A stretch of DNA of 64,000 nt from Lasiosphaeris hirsuta (Eukaryota > Ascomycota > Sordariomycetes > Sordariales > Lasiosphaeriaceae). The stretch spans positions 4,278,001 to 4,342,000 of the forward strand of contig JAUKUA010000006.1 in assembly GCA_030549175.1 (NCBI GenBank). The letters are read 5' to 3'. Of this stretch, positions 34,569 through 44,732 are shown one piece after another. The notes under the pieces were generated by a model that saw nothing but the letters and a program-made list of their open reading frames with translations, did no database searches and was not told the origin of the DNA. A program made the position numbers and the translations under genes. Position 1 is the stretch's first letter. Each line of letters begins with the position of its first letter.

Positions 34569-35050
34569 TACTGCTATACGGTCTGTTGAATAAAAACTGT
34601 GGAGTAATTGGCGGATTGGAGCGAGTTCGGCGTTCGGTTCGCTGGATCTGAAGCTCACGTTTAGATGCGTGATGCGGCTCCCAAAAATCCAAGCCAAAGC
34701 TGGATTTTAGATTCCCCGCGGTCCGTCGCGACTAATTTCATCCTGGGGAAGGACCCACTTAAAGTTACCCCAGCACCTTGAAGTGGGTCACATCCCACCC
34801 ACCCCTCAGAGATCGCGCCCCCCCCCCCCCCCCTTCTCCCCCCCCCAACCCTGCAAACGTTTAGCTCCCTCTCGCTGCTGTGTTGCGGGACACTTGACTG
34901 GCACAATTCCCACCGCCTTTCAACAACCACGCGAGACCAATCCGTTTGCCGTCGCTACACGCCCGAACCGCTTCGCAACCTATCACCAGTCGCTGCGCGT
35001 GGGTTTACGGATGTCCTGCTGGCCCGTAGAATTCCCGATCATCTTGCACA
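34569..35050. promoter_or_regulatory. Bidirectional promoter between cwf17 and bet3, with a C16 tract
   Basis: Only 482 nt separate the two divergent start codons, so both promoters and both 5' leaders must share it. It contains C16 (34818..34833) and a second C9 run (34838..34846), which in fungal promoters can act as nucleosome-excluding tracts; that role is inferred. Confidence 0.6.
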
Positions 35051-35833
35051 ATGGCGGCGAGCAAGGCCTCCCGCCTGGGGGAAGAGTACGTCCGCCGATC
35101 ACCCATCTGTATCTACCGTATCAACAGGCGCTGACCGAGGTGCTCCTTTTAGGATATGGAAGTAAGAACAGACCCCAACCGATCAGAGCCACTCATCTTC
35201 GGTCATTACTGACATCCGAAAAAGGACAAGGATAGACAAGGTCAACTCGGAGCTCGTTGTGCTCACATACGGCACCATTGTTGCGCAGCTGGTCAAGGAC
35301 TTTGACAGCGATTATGTCGAAGTCAACAAGCAACTGGACAAGATGGGTTACAATATTGGGCTCCGGCTGATTGAGGACTACCTGGCCAAGTCCAATACGA
35401 TGCGCCGGTGTTCCAATTTCAGGGAAACGGCCGAGATGATAGCTAAGGTATGGCGCGGACCCCAGGATCCCCATTTGCTGCGCCACCTATGCCTACGAGT
35501 CTAACCGTGCAATCCACGCAGGTCGGCTTCAAGATCTTCCTCAATATCACACCCACCATCACCAACTGGACGAGCGACAGCAAGCAGTTCTCCCTGGTGT
35601 TCGACGAGAACCCCCTCGCCGACTTTGTGGAGCTTCCGGATGACGGCCGAGCGCAGGACGAGCTCTGGTACTCCAACATACTGTGCGGCGTGCTGCGGGG
35701 GGCGCTAGAGATGGTGCAGATGCAGGTCGAGGCTCATTTCATCAGCGACATGTTGCGGGGGAATGATACGACCGAGATGCGGATCAGCCTCTTACGGTAT
35801 ATTGACGACGAGCTACCGCCCGAAGACGATTAG
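35051..35833 (+). CDS. bet3: TRAPP complex subunit Bet3 (TRAPPC3), four exons with a 9-nt microexon
   Basis: Predicted 192-aa core subunit of TRAPP, the Golgi tethering complex and Ypt1/Rab1 exchange factor. Exons are 35051..35085, 35153..35161 (9 nt), 35225..35447 and 35522..35833; introns of 67, 63 and 74 nt with GTACGT, GTAAGA and GTATGG donors and TAG, AAG and CAG acceptors. The spliced N-terminus reads ASRLGEEIWKTRIDKVNSEL, typical of Bet3; the 9-nt exon supplies the E-I-W-K join. Other landmarks are LTYGTIVAQLVKDF, the MGYNIGLRLIEDYLAKS helix and, near the C-terminus, YSNILCGVLRGALEMV, which holds the Cys acylated in other Bet3 proteins. Length matches the family. Divergent from cwf17. 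Confidence 0.95.
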
Positions 35834-37676
35834 GATTTGGCCTTGAAAAACACAAAGGGCAGGCTCTCGCTGGGGTGAGAGAGTCCGTTGCCGGCATCAC
35901 TGCGCCCCCATTGCCGATGGAAATGGCGGAGGGAATGCAGATGGATGCGGAGGTTATGAGGACACCCCTGAGTTTAAGCTGCCAAGACCGGGGCCACGTA
36001 CTGGTGGTTGAAATAGCATTACCAGTGTCGCGGCAGGCAGATATGAGCCTCCAGTTCAAATGGAGCGGGGTGGTCTGGGAGCGGCGCGCAGCGAGTTCGG
36101 ATTTTCAACATGATCAACGAAATGAAGCAATTACCGATATGCTTCTGTGCCTGCTTCTGTGCCTGCTTTTGTGCCTGCCGTTCCGTCCTGCCTCCATTTT
36201 GGGGTGCACGCATAGTACGTAGCTGACATGAGCCTCACTACCAACAGGGCCCCCCGCCTTACACCTATTACTGAGCGCTCCGCCCAGAAATTGCCAGCGT
36301 CTTATCCTGAGTACTAAGTCGGGAGCCGAGTTCCGTGCACCGATGCCGAGGTTTCATACATTGAATATGCGCGCTTCGCTTTCATTCGCATCACAATAGA
36401 ATTCTGCATTTATTTTTCTCCGCAGGAGTTAGACGATTGATTAATGATTACGACACACGGGCATGGCTCCTTGAATAGTGCCTTGTGCTGGCAAAGGATA
36501 GACTCCAATCCTTATTTCCGTCGGCAAGTTGTCCAGGTGCCAAGGAAACAAAGCCACTGACGATGGCGAATTGGTCCAATTCACAGCGCTGCACACCTGT
36601 GCGCAGCGTTACGGCTTCACGCGGTTCATCAACCGGATGGCCGGACTCGTGACTCAGAGACCTCGTACGCAAACGAGGACCAAAGCGAAATGGAATCAAA
36701 GCGAAAGCGACACGGGCCCGGAGCCGCGGTTTGAAGAGGCAAAGGCCGGCCGCCTATCGTCAGCTGTCGAAGGGTCGCGAGAACATTTGAGGCGTTCGGT
36801 TCGTTTCGCGGGGATGACGTGACCTGTTTTGCTATGGCCTGCGAGCTGCGCGGACTGGGTCGAGCTGGAGCGTGCGCAAAGGGGCGGCAGCTGGACGGCA
36901 TGGATGGTAGTCTGGCGGGCGAGACATTGTGAGCCACTCGCTGCGGCGGCTGCGCCTTCGATTGGAACGCCTACCTGGGAAGGGATGGGACGCAGGGGAG
37001 GAATGGGAAAGCAGGAAAAGCCCGGGGGAGCCCCACCAACGGCGCATAGCCAGGTCATCCTATGAGGATGAGGCTCACCTTGGGCTTCGCCTTCGCGTCG
37101 TCGTCGGGCGTAGGGACATTTTCGCATCGTTACGGGCCACTTTGGCCACTCTTCAGCCGGTGCTGCCCCAGTGCCCCATTCCAGCGCCAGTGCGTCTACC
37201 GCTTCGCCACGCCACCACCCACCACCTCGTCGGGTGAATGCCATTCGCGTCTCTTATAATCACGCGGGCCGCACGCCAGCAGCAGCTGCACGTCTTTCAG
37301 CACAGACAGGTGCAGCCGCGACCAAAAGTTTCAAACAGTCACACAACCGATTGCGAGTATCAGATATAAAGAAACGAGCCCCTCCTGAGCACCCCCAACA
37401 CGACCCCAACAACCGGACAACAACTCCTATATACACCACCAACACCCAACTACCGTTCCTGCAATGTTGGCCCTTCAGACGCAGCAACTGCCCACCATGA
37501 GACACCACCGCTCAGGGTCCGAGTCACCGAGTATAAAAGCCGGCATGGCAGCCAACTTTGGCAGCAGCCTATTTCTATTCCAGGGGCTGCCCACGATATC
37601 ACCCCACATCCTCAACGAGGCGGCTCTGCAACCCCAGCACCGCAGTAGCAGACAAACACCCCAAGACTACCACACC
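35834..37676. other. Intergenic region and promoter
   Basis: No supportable gene. A (GCCTGCTTTTGT)-type short repeat lies at about 36145-36180. The right end is the promoter of the next gene and contains its TATA box. Confidence 0.5.
37532..37538 (+). promoter_or_regulatory. TATA box upstream of the 166-aa unknown gene
   Basis: TATAAAA in a GC-rich context, 139 nt before the ATG at 37677. It lies downstream of an earlier in-frame ATG (37464), which supports the later start. Confidence 0.6.
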
Positions 37677-38238
37677 ATGGGCAACCTCAACCGGAGCAAA
37701 TCCCGCCGCGGCTGGTTCTCCTCTTCCGTAAGCCCCCCCCCCCCTCTGCCCCCCACAACCAAACCTCACCCCACTAACCCCCATCCAGCCCAAACCCTCC
37801 AAGAACACCGACACCCCGCCCTGCGAATCGTTCCTCCTCGAGCTGCAATGCACGACCTGCCGACGGCGGTCAGCGCGGACGGGGCACAAGGAGTCGTGCG
37901 CGGCCGAGAGCGACTTCAACTGCGGCGGGGGGCGCGCGGCGTTCCTGGAGCGCGGCGCCCCGGGGGGCACCGGCCGCCCCGGCAAGTTCAAGCACAGCGG
38001 CGCGGCGCGCATGGAGGAGCGCGTGCTGGCGCTGGATCTCTGCGACTTTGCCAACTACAGTCGCGTCACCCGCACCAAGGAGGTGCTCAAGCGCCACATG
38101 GGCGACCGCTACGTCGCCGCCGAGCAGGGCCGCGAGCTCGAGCCCGTCAATGTGCGTGTGTTGCTGGAGGCGCTTCGTGCCCAGGGCATCGCGGCCGGCG
38201 AGCCGGAGGGGCGCGGGGAGTTTGTGGAGAGGTGGTAG
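37677..38238 (+). CDS. Unknown 166-aa Cys/basic fungal protein, two exons
   Basis: I do not recognise the family. Exons are 37677..37727 and 37789..38238; the 61-nt intron has a GTAAGC donor, a CACTAACCC branch and a CAG acceptor. The N-terminus (GNLNRSKSRRGWF) is basic. Five cysteines cluster near the middle (CESFLLELQCTTCRRRS, HKESC and DFNCGGG), a spacing that could bind metal or form disulphides but is not a CHCH pattern. The C-terminal half is helical (RMEERVLALDLCDF, TRTKEVLKRHMGDRY, NVRVLLEALRAQG). No signal peptide or membrane segment. Strong GC3 bias and clean splice sites support real coding. The TATA position argues against a longer N-terminus. Confidence 0.75.
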
Positions 38239-38907
38239 GGGTTGGTCGATGTAGGTCGGCTCGCTGGTCGGGTTGGCTGTTTTCTTCAGTTCTTTCGGGG
38301 CTGAGCTGCATGGTTTGGGTGTCACAAACGCGCGGTTGGCATTTCTTTGACAATTAGCATTGCTTTAATTCGAATGGGATCGGGATCGGCTTCATGGACG
38401 GTCTGAATGACCTGGAAAAAAGGACAAGGCGCATTTTCGGATTACTATCATAGGAGCAAAGATACCCAACCACGCTGCTATATGCATATTCATCTCTTCA
38501 CTCCTCGTTGACCACACATTTCATGGAAGTTCTCGTTGTTTTCGTTGGCATTGGTTTGGATGGTCCCACGCCAGCTGCACTGACTGCAGGTGTGTTGTTC
38601 GTGCGATTTGATTTGATTGAGCGAATGCCCTGAGTTCTTCACAGGAAAGAGCGAGCTGAGACATACCGCGCGAACTTTTCTCAACCTCCACCCGAAATTT
38701 TTTTCCCCTCCCAAAAGCGCAGGCTTCTGCATTGCGCAGAGCAAGTCAGGCCGTCGGCAACTCCAACTTCCAAACCGAGCACCGAGCTTCAACCTTCATC
38801 CACTTTCCAAGTCGACACCCACGGCGCCAAAACCTTGGACCTTTTGCCTGACAGGCGCAATATTTCGAAAATCAGCTGACGCCCAAGTAAGAAATATTAC
38901 TGAAGAC
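38239..38907. other. Intergenic region
   Basis: 3' flank of the unknown gene and upstream flank of the NLR pseudogene. No gene or repeat noted. Confidence 0.5.
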
Positions 38908-41790
38908 ATGATGGCCAAGTTAGGCTCCAAACTACGTCGCGCTTTCCACCGTTTTTAAGAACAAATTCAAGGGTGTGGATGTGGAGGCTCCCGCCAACCC
39001 ACCCTAACAGATGCAAACCCCCACCGTGACAACATCACTACCTCCCTCGAGCCCACCCTTATCGCAAGATCAAACTTCAAGCGAGCCAGCTGAAGCCAGA
39101 CAACAGCCTGATGTTCTACATTCGCAAGATGCAGCCCCGAAGCCAACCGACAGAGGCACAATCACGAAGCCACTGATTCGCCTGTCCCGGGCACTGTTGA
39201 ACCCCCATTGCGAACCACAGAGTCCCTGGGCCTCGCTCTGGGAGCGGGCGTATGAAGATCTTAGAATCAAGGAGGGCGATATGATAGATGCCTATGAAAG
39301 GCTTCTATCGAGAGAGTTGCGGCCGAAATCCGCTGAGTATCTGAGCCTTTGATAGTACGTTCAGAATTCGGGTAGCTCGCTGATAGACAATTGAGATCAA
39401 CCTGTCATTGACACCATGCAAGCCGAACCGGATTTGATGAAAACACGCAACATGTTGGAACGGTCGTCATATCGAACCCGGCAGCGCAGCTTGATGAGAT
39501 AATCCAGGGTGGTTTAAAGCGGGCGGACGACAGCAATGTTACTTATCGAATTGCCCGATGGACCTTCGATTTAGGCCAACAGGTCTCAGGCGTGGCTTCA
39601 TTTATCAAGTCTCTGAAGGACTTCGTCTCTGAAGGACTTCGTCTCTGAAGGACTTCGTCTCTGAAGGACTTCGTCGGTGAAGCAGTCAAAGTTTCTCCGG
39701 AGGCTTCATTAGCCTAGGCTGGTGTTTGCGTCATTCTCCCGCTCTTCACGAACCCCAAGGCTGCCGAGGAAGCCAATAGGGGCGGCTCCACCCACGTCAC
39801 CTTGCGCATGCGCTATTACACATCCCTTGATCCATTTCTACTCATTGAGAAGCATAAGGAACCACGTTTCAGAACCCTGAGGGACGCCTTTGAGAACAAT
39901 GTTCCAGACCTCTATGAGCACAGCACATTCTGATCTTCCAGATAGCAAGCGTCTTGCCCTTCTACCACTCTTATTGGGAAATCTTGGCAGAGATATTCTC
40001 AGGGGTGACTCGGACTGGAAGGCCAAGCTGTCCAAAGTCACAGATTGTGAAAAGGTTGTGATTCAAGATTCCTCCATGATTCGACACCTCAACTCGGACC
40101 AGGCTTTGGGAGACAAACTCGGAAACATTGGGGATGATATCTCAAAAATTGTTGGACTTCTGAAAAAGGTCCGTGAGGCCCAAGAGAAGGAATTATAGAC
40201 CCGCCTCCTGTAAGTGGATTTCCGGGTGACCGGAAATTTTGAGGCCGCGAAGTGGGAGTTCAACGTTCTTCTATTAGCCGGGTCCTCAAGACTGTCCCCA
40301 CGGCGCTCTTGGACAGCAAACACAACCACAGTCTTGGCGTGTGCCTGCAAGACACCAGAGTTGGCATCCGAAGCCGCATTCGCTTGTGGGCGAACGACCC
40401 GAGTGGTGATACAATCTCTTGGATGAATGGCCAAGCTGGAACAGGTAAACCAGCCATCGCTCGCAGTCTAGCTCGCGAGTTCAGCGACTTGGATCAGCTC
40501 GCTGCAACATATTTTTTTCAGGAGAGGCGAAAAGGACCGAAATGGTACATCCCTCTTCTTTCCCACAATCGCTAAATCAATGGTTTTGTCAATTCCGGGA
40601 CTTTGGCCAGTGTCTGGAAAGGTCTTCGGAAGGTATCCAAGACATTGAAACCAAGAATTTGAGTCGACAGTTCGAGCAGCTCATCGCCAATCCCTTGTCG
40701 GAGATTTCAACTGAGGGTTTGGGATCTATCAAGGTCATCATCATCATCGATGTCATGGATGAATGCGAGGATCTAGAGGACGTTCCCCGGATTGTTGAAT
40801 GCTTTTCTCGGCTTCATGAAATCTGCCCAAAAAGGCTCCGGTCCTCTTGACCGGCAGGTCGTCCCATCAGGTTAACGAACCGTTCAAAGATATTGCTGAG
40901 GGCGGAAAGATATACAAACGCCTCACATTAGATACCGAAGGGTCCAAGGAAACGGAAGAGGATATTGAAATTTTCCTGGAGAAGAGTTTCTCTGACATCA
41001 GGAAGGCGATGCGTATAGGAAATAATGCTTGGCCATCAAGAGACGGTCTGAAGCGCCTCGCCCAACTCTCAACCAAGCCGTCACCATTGTTTATCTATGC
41101 CGAAACACTTCGACTTTACGTTTATGACAAGACAGGGAGAAAGGAACCGAAGGCTCGGCTGAAGAATTGGCTGGACCAGATATACCGACCGATCCTCGAT
41201 GAGTTACTAGAAGATTTGAAAGATGACGAAAAAGCCACAGCGTGACCTCTCGCAGGTATTGGGCTCCATAATTCTTGTCATCACGCCCCTCCCTACCTTC
41301 TGCTATCCTCGCCATCTTGCTAAACATCGGCAATGACACCGTCAATCACTGGCTTCGCAGACTCTACGCGGTTATCTCCTCGCCATCCGATTCAAGTGCT
41401 GCCGTTCGGCTATTGCACAAGTCATTTAGTGACTTTGTACTCAATAGCAAGCGGACTGGAGTTGATAGACTTTGTGTCAACGCTGCAGAAACCCATGGGA
41501 TGCTTGCGCAATGCTGCATGGAGCGGATGAGTAGAGATGGCAGTGGCTTGAGAAAAGACACTTGTGACCTCAAGGACTATGGAAAACAAATATGGGAAAT
41601 TGAGTTGGAGCTTGATGTTTGACAATTTGTGCCAGGGCTTCAACGCTGCAACGGCATTCCGTATGTTTGACACCGAAAACTTCAATCTATTGAAGAGTTT
41701 ACGACAAGCAAAACTTACAGTCGAACCGATGGTTCTTGCATCAAGCTTTCGCCCAACGGCCAAGACACTTGCAATGATGAGGAATGGGGC
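38908..41790 (+). pseudogene. NACHT-domain NLR pseudogene with many lesions
   Basis: Decayed fungal NLR of the NWD2-like type. The N-terminus reads MAKLGSKLRRAFHRF, then needs a 1-nt shift to KNKFKGVDVEAPANPP, then a TAA. The NLR N-terminal domain follows (SLWERAYEDLRIKEGD, AYERLLSREL), then AQLDEIIQGGLKRADDSNV, SGVASFIKSLKDF and a 16-bp tandem expansion containing TGA. Next come EASLA, a TAG in place of the Trp of LAWAGV, and ILPLFTNPKAAEEAN. NACHT landmarks: Walker A GQAGTGKPAIARS (Pro instead of Ser/Thr) and Walker B VIIIIDVMDECED, in different frames. The winged-helix-like part (AVRLLHKSFSDFVL) ends near 41620. No convincing WD40 or ankyrin array follows. At least four stops and several shifts. 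Confidence 0.88.
39611..39674 (+). repeat. 16-bp unit repeated four times inside the NLR pseudogene
   Basis: Four perfect copies of CTCTGAAGGACTTCGT. Intact relatives would need only one copy (KSLKDFVGEAV); the three extra copies (48 nt) keep the outer frame but introduce a TGA. Confidence 0.95.
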
Positions 41791-42082
41791 GGTGTGAGGG
41801 GACACGCTTGCTGGAGTTTCGGATTGCATTTGGGTTTGGGCCCTTCAAGTTATTGTTTTGCTAAGGTTCCTTCGAGCGTCAGTAACACTCCACTATACCG
41901 ATTGTCACTTTCTGCTATGCATATGTCGCTGGCTCCGCCCGCGAGGGCCGTTGGAGGCTGTCAAATTTGGCTATCAAGGACTTTCCTCTTTGCCAAAAGT
42001 ATCATCTATCAATGAATGGATACCACACTAGTATATTGCTATTTATTACCTTCCCCATGTAAAATTCCCTCTCAAATTACAT
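41791..42082. other. Short intergenic stretch with a solo element end
   Basis: Holds a 28-bp sequence (41886..41913) matching the inverted-repeat ends of the element at 45.0 kb. No gene. Confidence 0.5.
41886..41913 (+). repeat. Solo copy of the 45-kb element's terminal repeat
   Basis: Matches the right inverted repeat of the element at 45013..45282 at 25 of 28 positions (all differences are transitions). A facing partner was not found nearby. Confidence 0.7.
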
Positions 42083-44732
42083 CTAATTACAGGACCGTTC
42101 GTTCAAACTCGCCTCCTCCCACACCCCACTCCCCGTCTCGCGGTGGCCGGAAAGAAGAGACAGGAACTCGAACCCGGCCGCTTCGGCAAACGCGGTCTCG
42201 GCCACCGTCTCGGCGAAGTCAAAGTCGTTCAGCAAACTGTCTCCCATCCACTCCGAGCCCAGCCCCGCGTCGAGGTAGCGGCAGTGGGGGGGTTCGAGGC
42301 AGGCTGCTGAGCAGATGGGTTCGTAGGACGGTGAGGCGTCTCCGAGCAGGTCACCTTGTGGTTCTTGTGTTGGAGGTGGTTGGGTTGGCTCGTGGGGTTG
42401 AGTCTCGGTGGCGGGTGGTGGGCGGTGGTTGGTGAGTTCTTGGGGGTTGTTCTGGTGTGAAGTCTTGTAGGATCGGAAGAGGTCTAATTGGATATCTCGA
42501 ACGAGCTGTGGTATTTGCTGAAGAAGTTCATGCCGCACCGATTCCGTGAGGTTTCGGATGCATGGGATGGGGTTGGTCTTCATCCGTGCGCGGACGTGCT
42601 GTTCTGTTTCTTGTTCGAGGTAGCGCTCATACTGGAGGAGGTCGTCCGTCGACGAGTTGTCGGTGTGGTCTGTGGGAGTCAATACTTGTGGAATAGGGGG
42701 GGGGGGGGGGGGGGGATATTGAACGTACAGGGCTCTGGTGTCTCATCGGGGTTACATTCCGGGAACAGAATCAGATACAAACCTTTCCACTTTTCCACCT
42801 CGGAGAGTCCACGGCCGCTCTTGCGGGACCGCATCGCTTGGCCTTGGTCTGGGGTGAAGCCTTCGATAGGCGTCTCGGTGTTGAGATTGCAGATGTCGTC
42901 CTTTGACACACGCATATGGGCGCCCAGATCGGCGGCAGTGTCCATCATGGTGCGACACCTAGTACAATGTAAGGGCATGGCATGTTGTCTGTAGACATGT
43001 TCCCTGCTTCGTGATAAGTACAAGCAGGAGATGCTAATCAAGGGTTAGTTAGTTATTTCAAGAACTCACTTAACTCGGTGAACGGTGGGCCAGCCTGGAC
43101 CAAGACAGGACCGAGTGAATGTTGTTTTCCACGGACTGTTGCGGTAGAATGGGCAAGCAAACCTCTTGAGTGGCGGTGCCTCGCTAGCTAGTCGGATGTT
43201 TGGCCGTGGGGGCTGTTGGTCGTCATCATCGTCATTTCCCTCATCAGCGTCTGCCAAGCCTCTAGCATCTTCTCTCTTGCGTTTCTGTGCCCGTGAACTT
43301 TGGGAATTGGATGCCGAGGCAGTTTCGTTACAAGCCCCGGAAGCTCCCGAGGACGGAGACCCTGATTCTCCTGCGCATGTTCTGTTGGAGTCGGCTCTGT
43401 CCTCAAAGATTGCTCTCAAGATTCGTCGATTGTTTATCTGGAAGATTTGCATCAGGAGACGTTTGGTCAGAGTCTTTTCCATTCCGGTAGAGTCAGTGGG
43501 CTCGGGTTGTTTGGAAATGAATGAATCCGTTTCAGATGACAAAGAACCGCAGTCATCATCACTCGTGTCTTCTGGGGAAGGGGACTCGGATCGTGAAAGC
43601 CTTTCAGGGTCGCACAACCTCGTGCCGTGCTCGCCATCGGTGGATTCCGCAAGCTTGGGCTCCTCCTCGGAGATTGCGGCCTCTTCATCCGCGGCTCGGG
43701 TGGGCGGAGGTCCTTCCATCGCCTTTCTCGGCGTCACTGCTGGCACCCCGCGACTCGATGCGGGATTTCCTGCTTTTGGATAGGAGGCTCTTGGATAGAT
43801 GCAGAGGGTACGGTAACGGATGCAAGAGCGGCAAGGCTTGAGCCCGTTGCACTCGAGACCCTTCTTTTTCTATTTTCTGGCTAGTTTAAAAATACGTGTA
43901 AAGTCCCTTGTGGGGCGAGGCTCACACAGAGCAGGCAACATGTCGTCGAGGTAGGCAGCGCTCGTCCGCAATTCAAGGCGGGCTCGGAGGGCTCTGTCGA
44001 TGCAGGTTGATGCTCGACAACAACAGCGGCAGCGTCCTCAGGTTCCGCTGGTGTTCCAGAGAGTTCTCGGATGGCGGAGATGTCTATCTTGGGGCTGTAA
44101 GCGTGCGCCTTCCTCACGGGGGAGAACTTTGATAAACTCTGGGGTGGATCTGGCACAACAATTGGCGTCTTCTCGGCTACCACCATGCTGGGGGTGTAGT
44201 CCTCCGTGCCCTTGAGGTCCCCAAAAGCTTCCAGGCCTTCAAAAGCTTCCAGGTCCCAGCTATGTCCTCCGAGTTCGTCGTCTCCGCATTCGATCGAAAG
44301 AGGCAAGGGCATCGAGTCGCCGTGGACAACTGACACGGGCACTGAAACAGAAGCGCTGGCGATAGCAACAGACAGACCACCTCCAAACTTGACACCACCC
44401 CCGTTGTCTGACGGGACTCGGAGAGAGTGGTCAGCCGAAAGTGAATCAATCTGGACAGTAAGCTTGGCAATGCATCTGTTGGAATACTCAATTGTCGCCT
44501 GCCTGTTTCCTTCTGATTCCCATCTTTTTATATCTTGTGAAAATTTCCTCATCCTCCTTTTCTTCTTTTCCATCATGTCACATATTCTGCAGGTACCTGG
44601 CACGTTGACTGTGTCACAGACCAACTTTAAGCCACATGTTTCGCCGGTGCGATACTCCTTGTTGCATTGCTGTCGAAAGATGCCCCATTTCCAATAGCCA
44701 CAGGACCATCGATCTTGATCAAAGTAGCACAT
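42083..44732 (-). CDS. Multi-zinc-finger protein: Cys-rich N-terminus, Zn2Cys6 and C2H2-like region, four exons
   Basis: Predicted 822-aa nuclear protein. Exons are 44732..43926, 43869..43070, 43003..42729 and 42669..42083. The first intron (56 nt, GTGAGC donor, AATAG acceptor) joins TTCCLLC to KKKGLECNGLKPC, producing an exact C-X2-C-X6-C-X5-C-X2-C-X6-C zinc cluster (residues about 266-290). Before it is a fungal Cys/aromatic motif (MCYFDQDRWSCGYWKWG, FRQQCNKEYRTGETCG) and a basic coiled coil. After it come an acidic/Ser-rich region, a basic KRKRED stretch and the C2H2-like FACPFYRN...SCLGPGWPTVHRVKEHVYRQH...LHCTRCRTMM pattern common in uncharacterised fungal regulators. Introns 2 and 3 (66 and 59 nt) restore frame; intron 3 contains a G20 tract. 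Reading it as two genes would split the Zn2Cys6 domain. Confidence 0.82.
42696..42715. repeat. G20 tract inside an intron
   Basis: Twenty G on the plus strand, read as C20 in the transcript, within intron 3 of the multi-zinc-finger gene. Confidence 0.9.

Noticed and set aside
41794..42015. Possible WD40 repeat after the NLR pseudogene
   Set aside because: Only isolated similarity around VWALQ; not enough to call a repeat.
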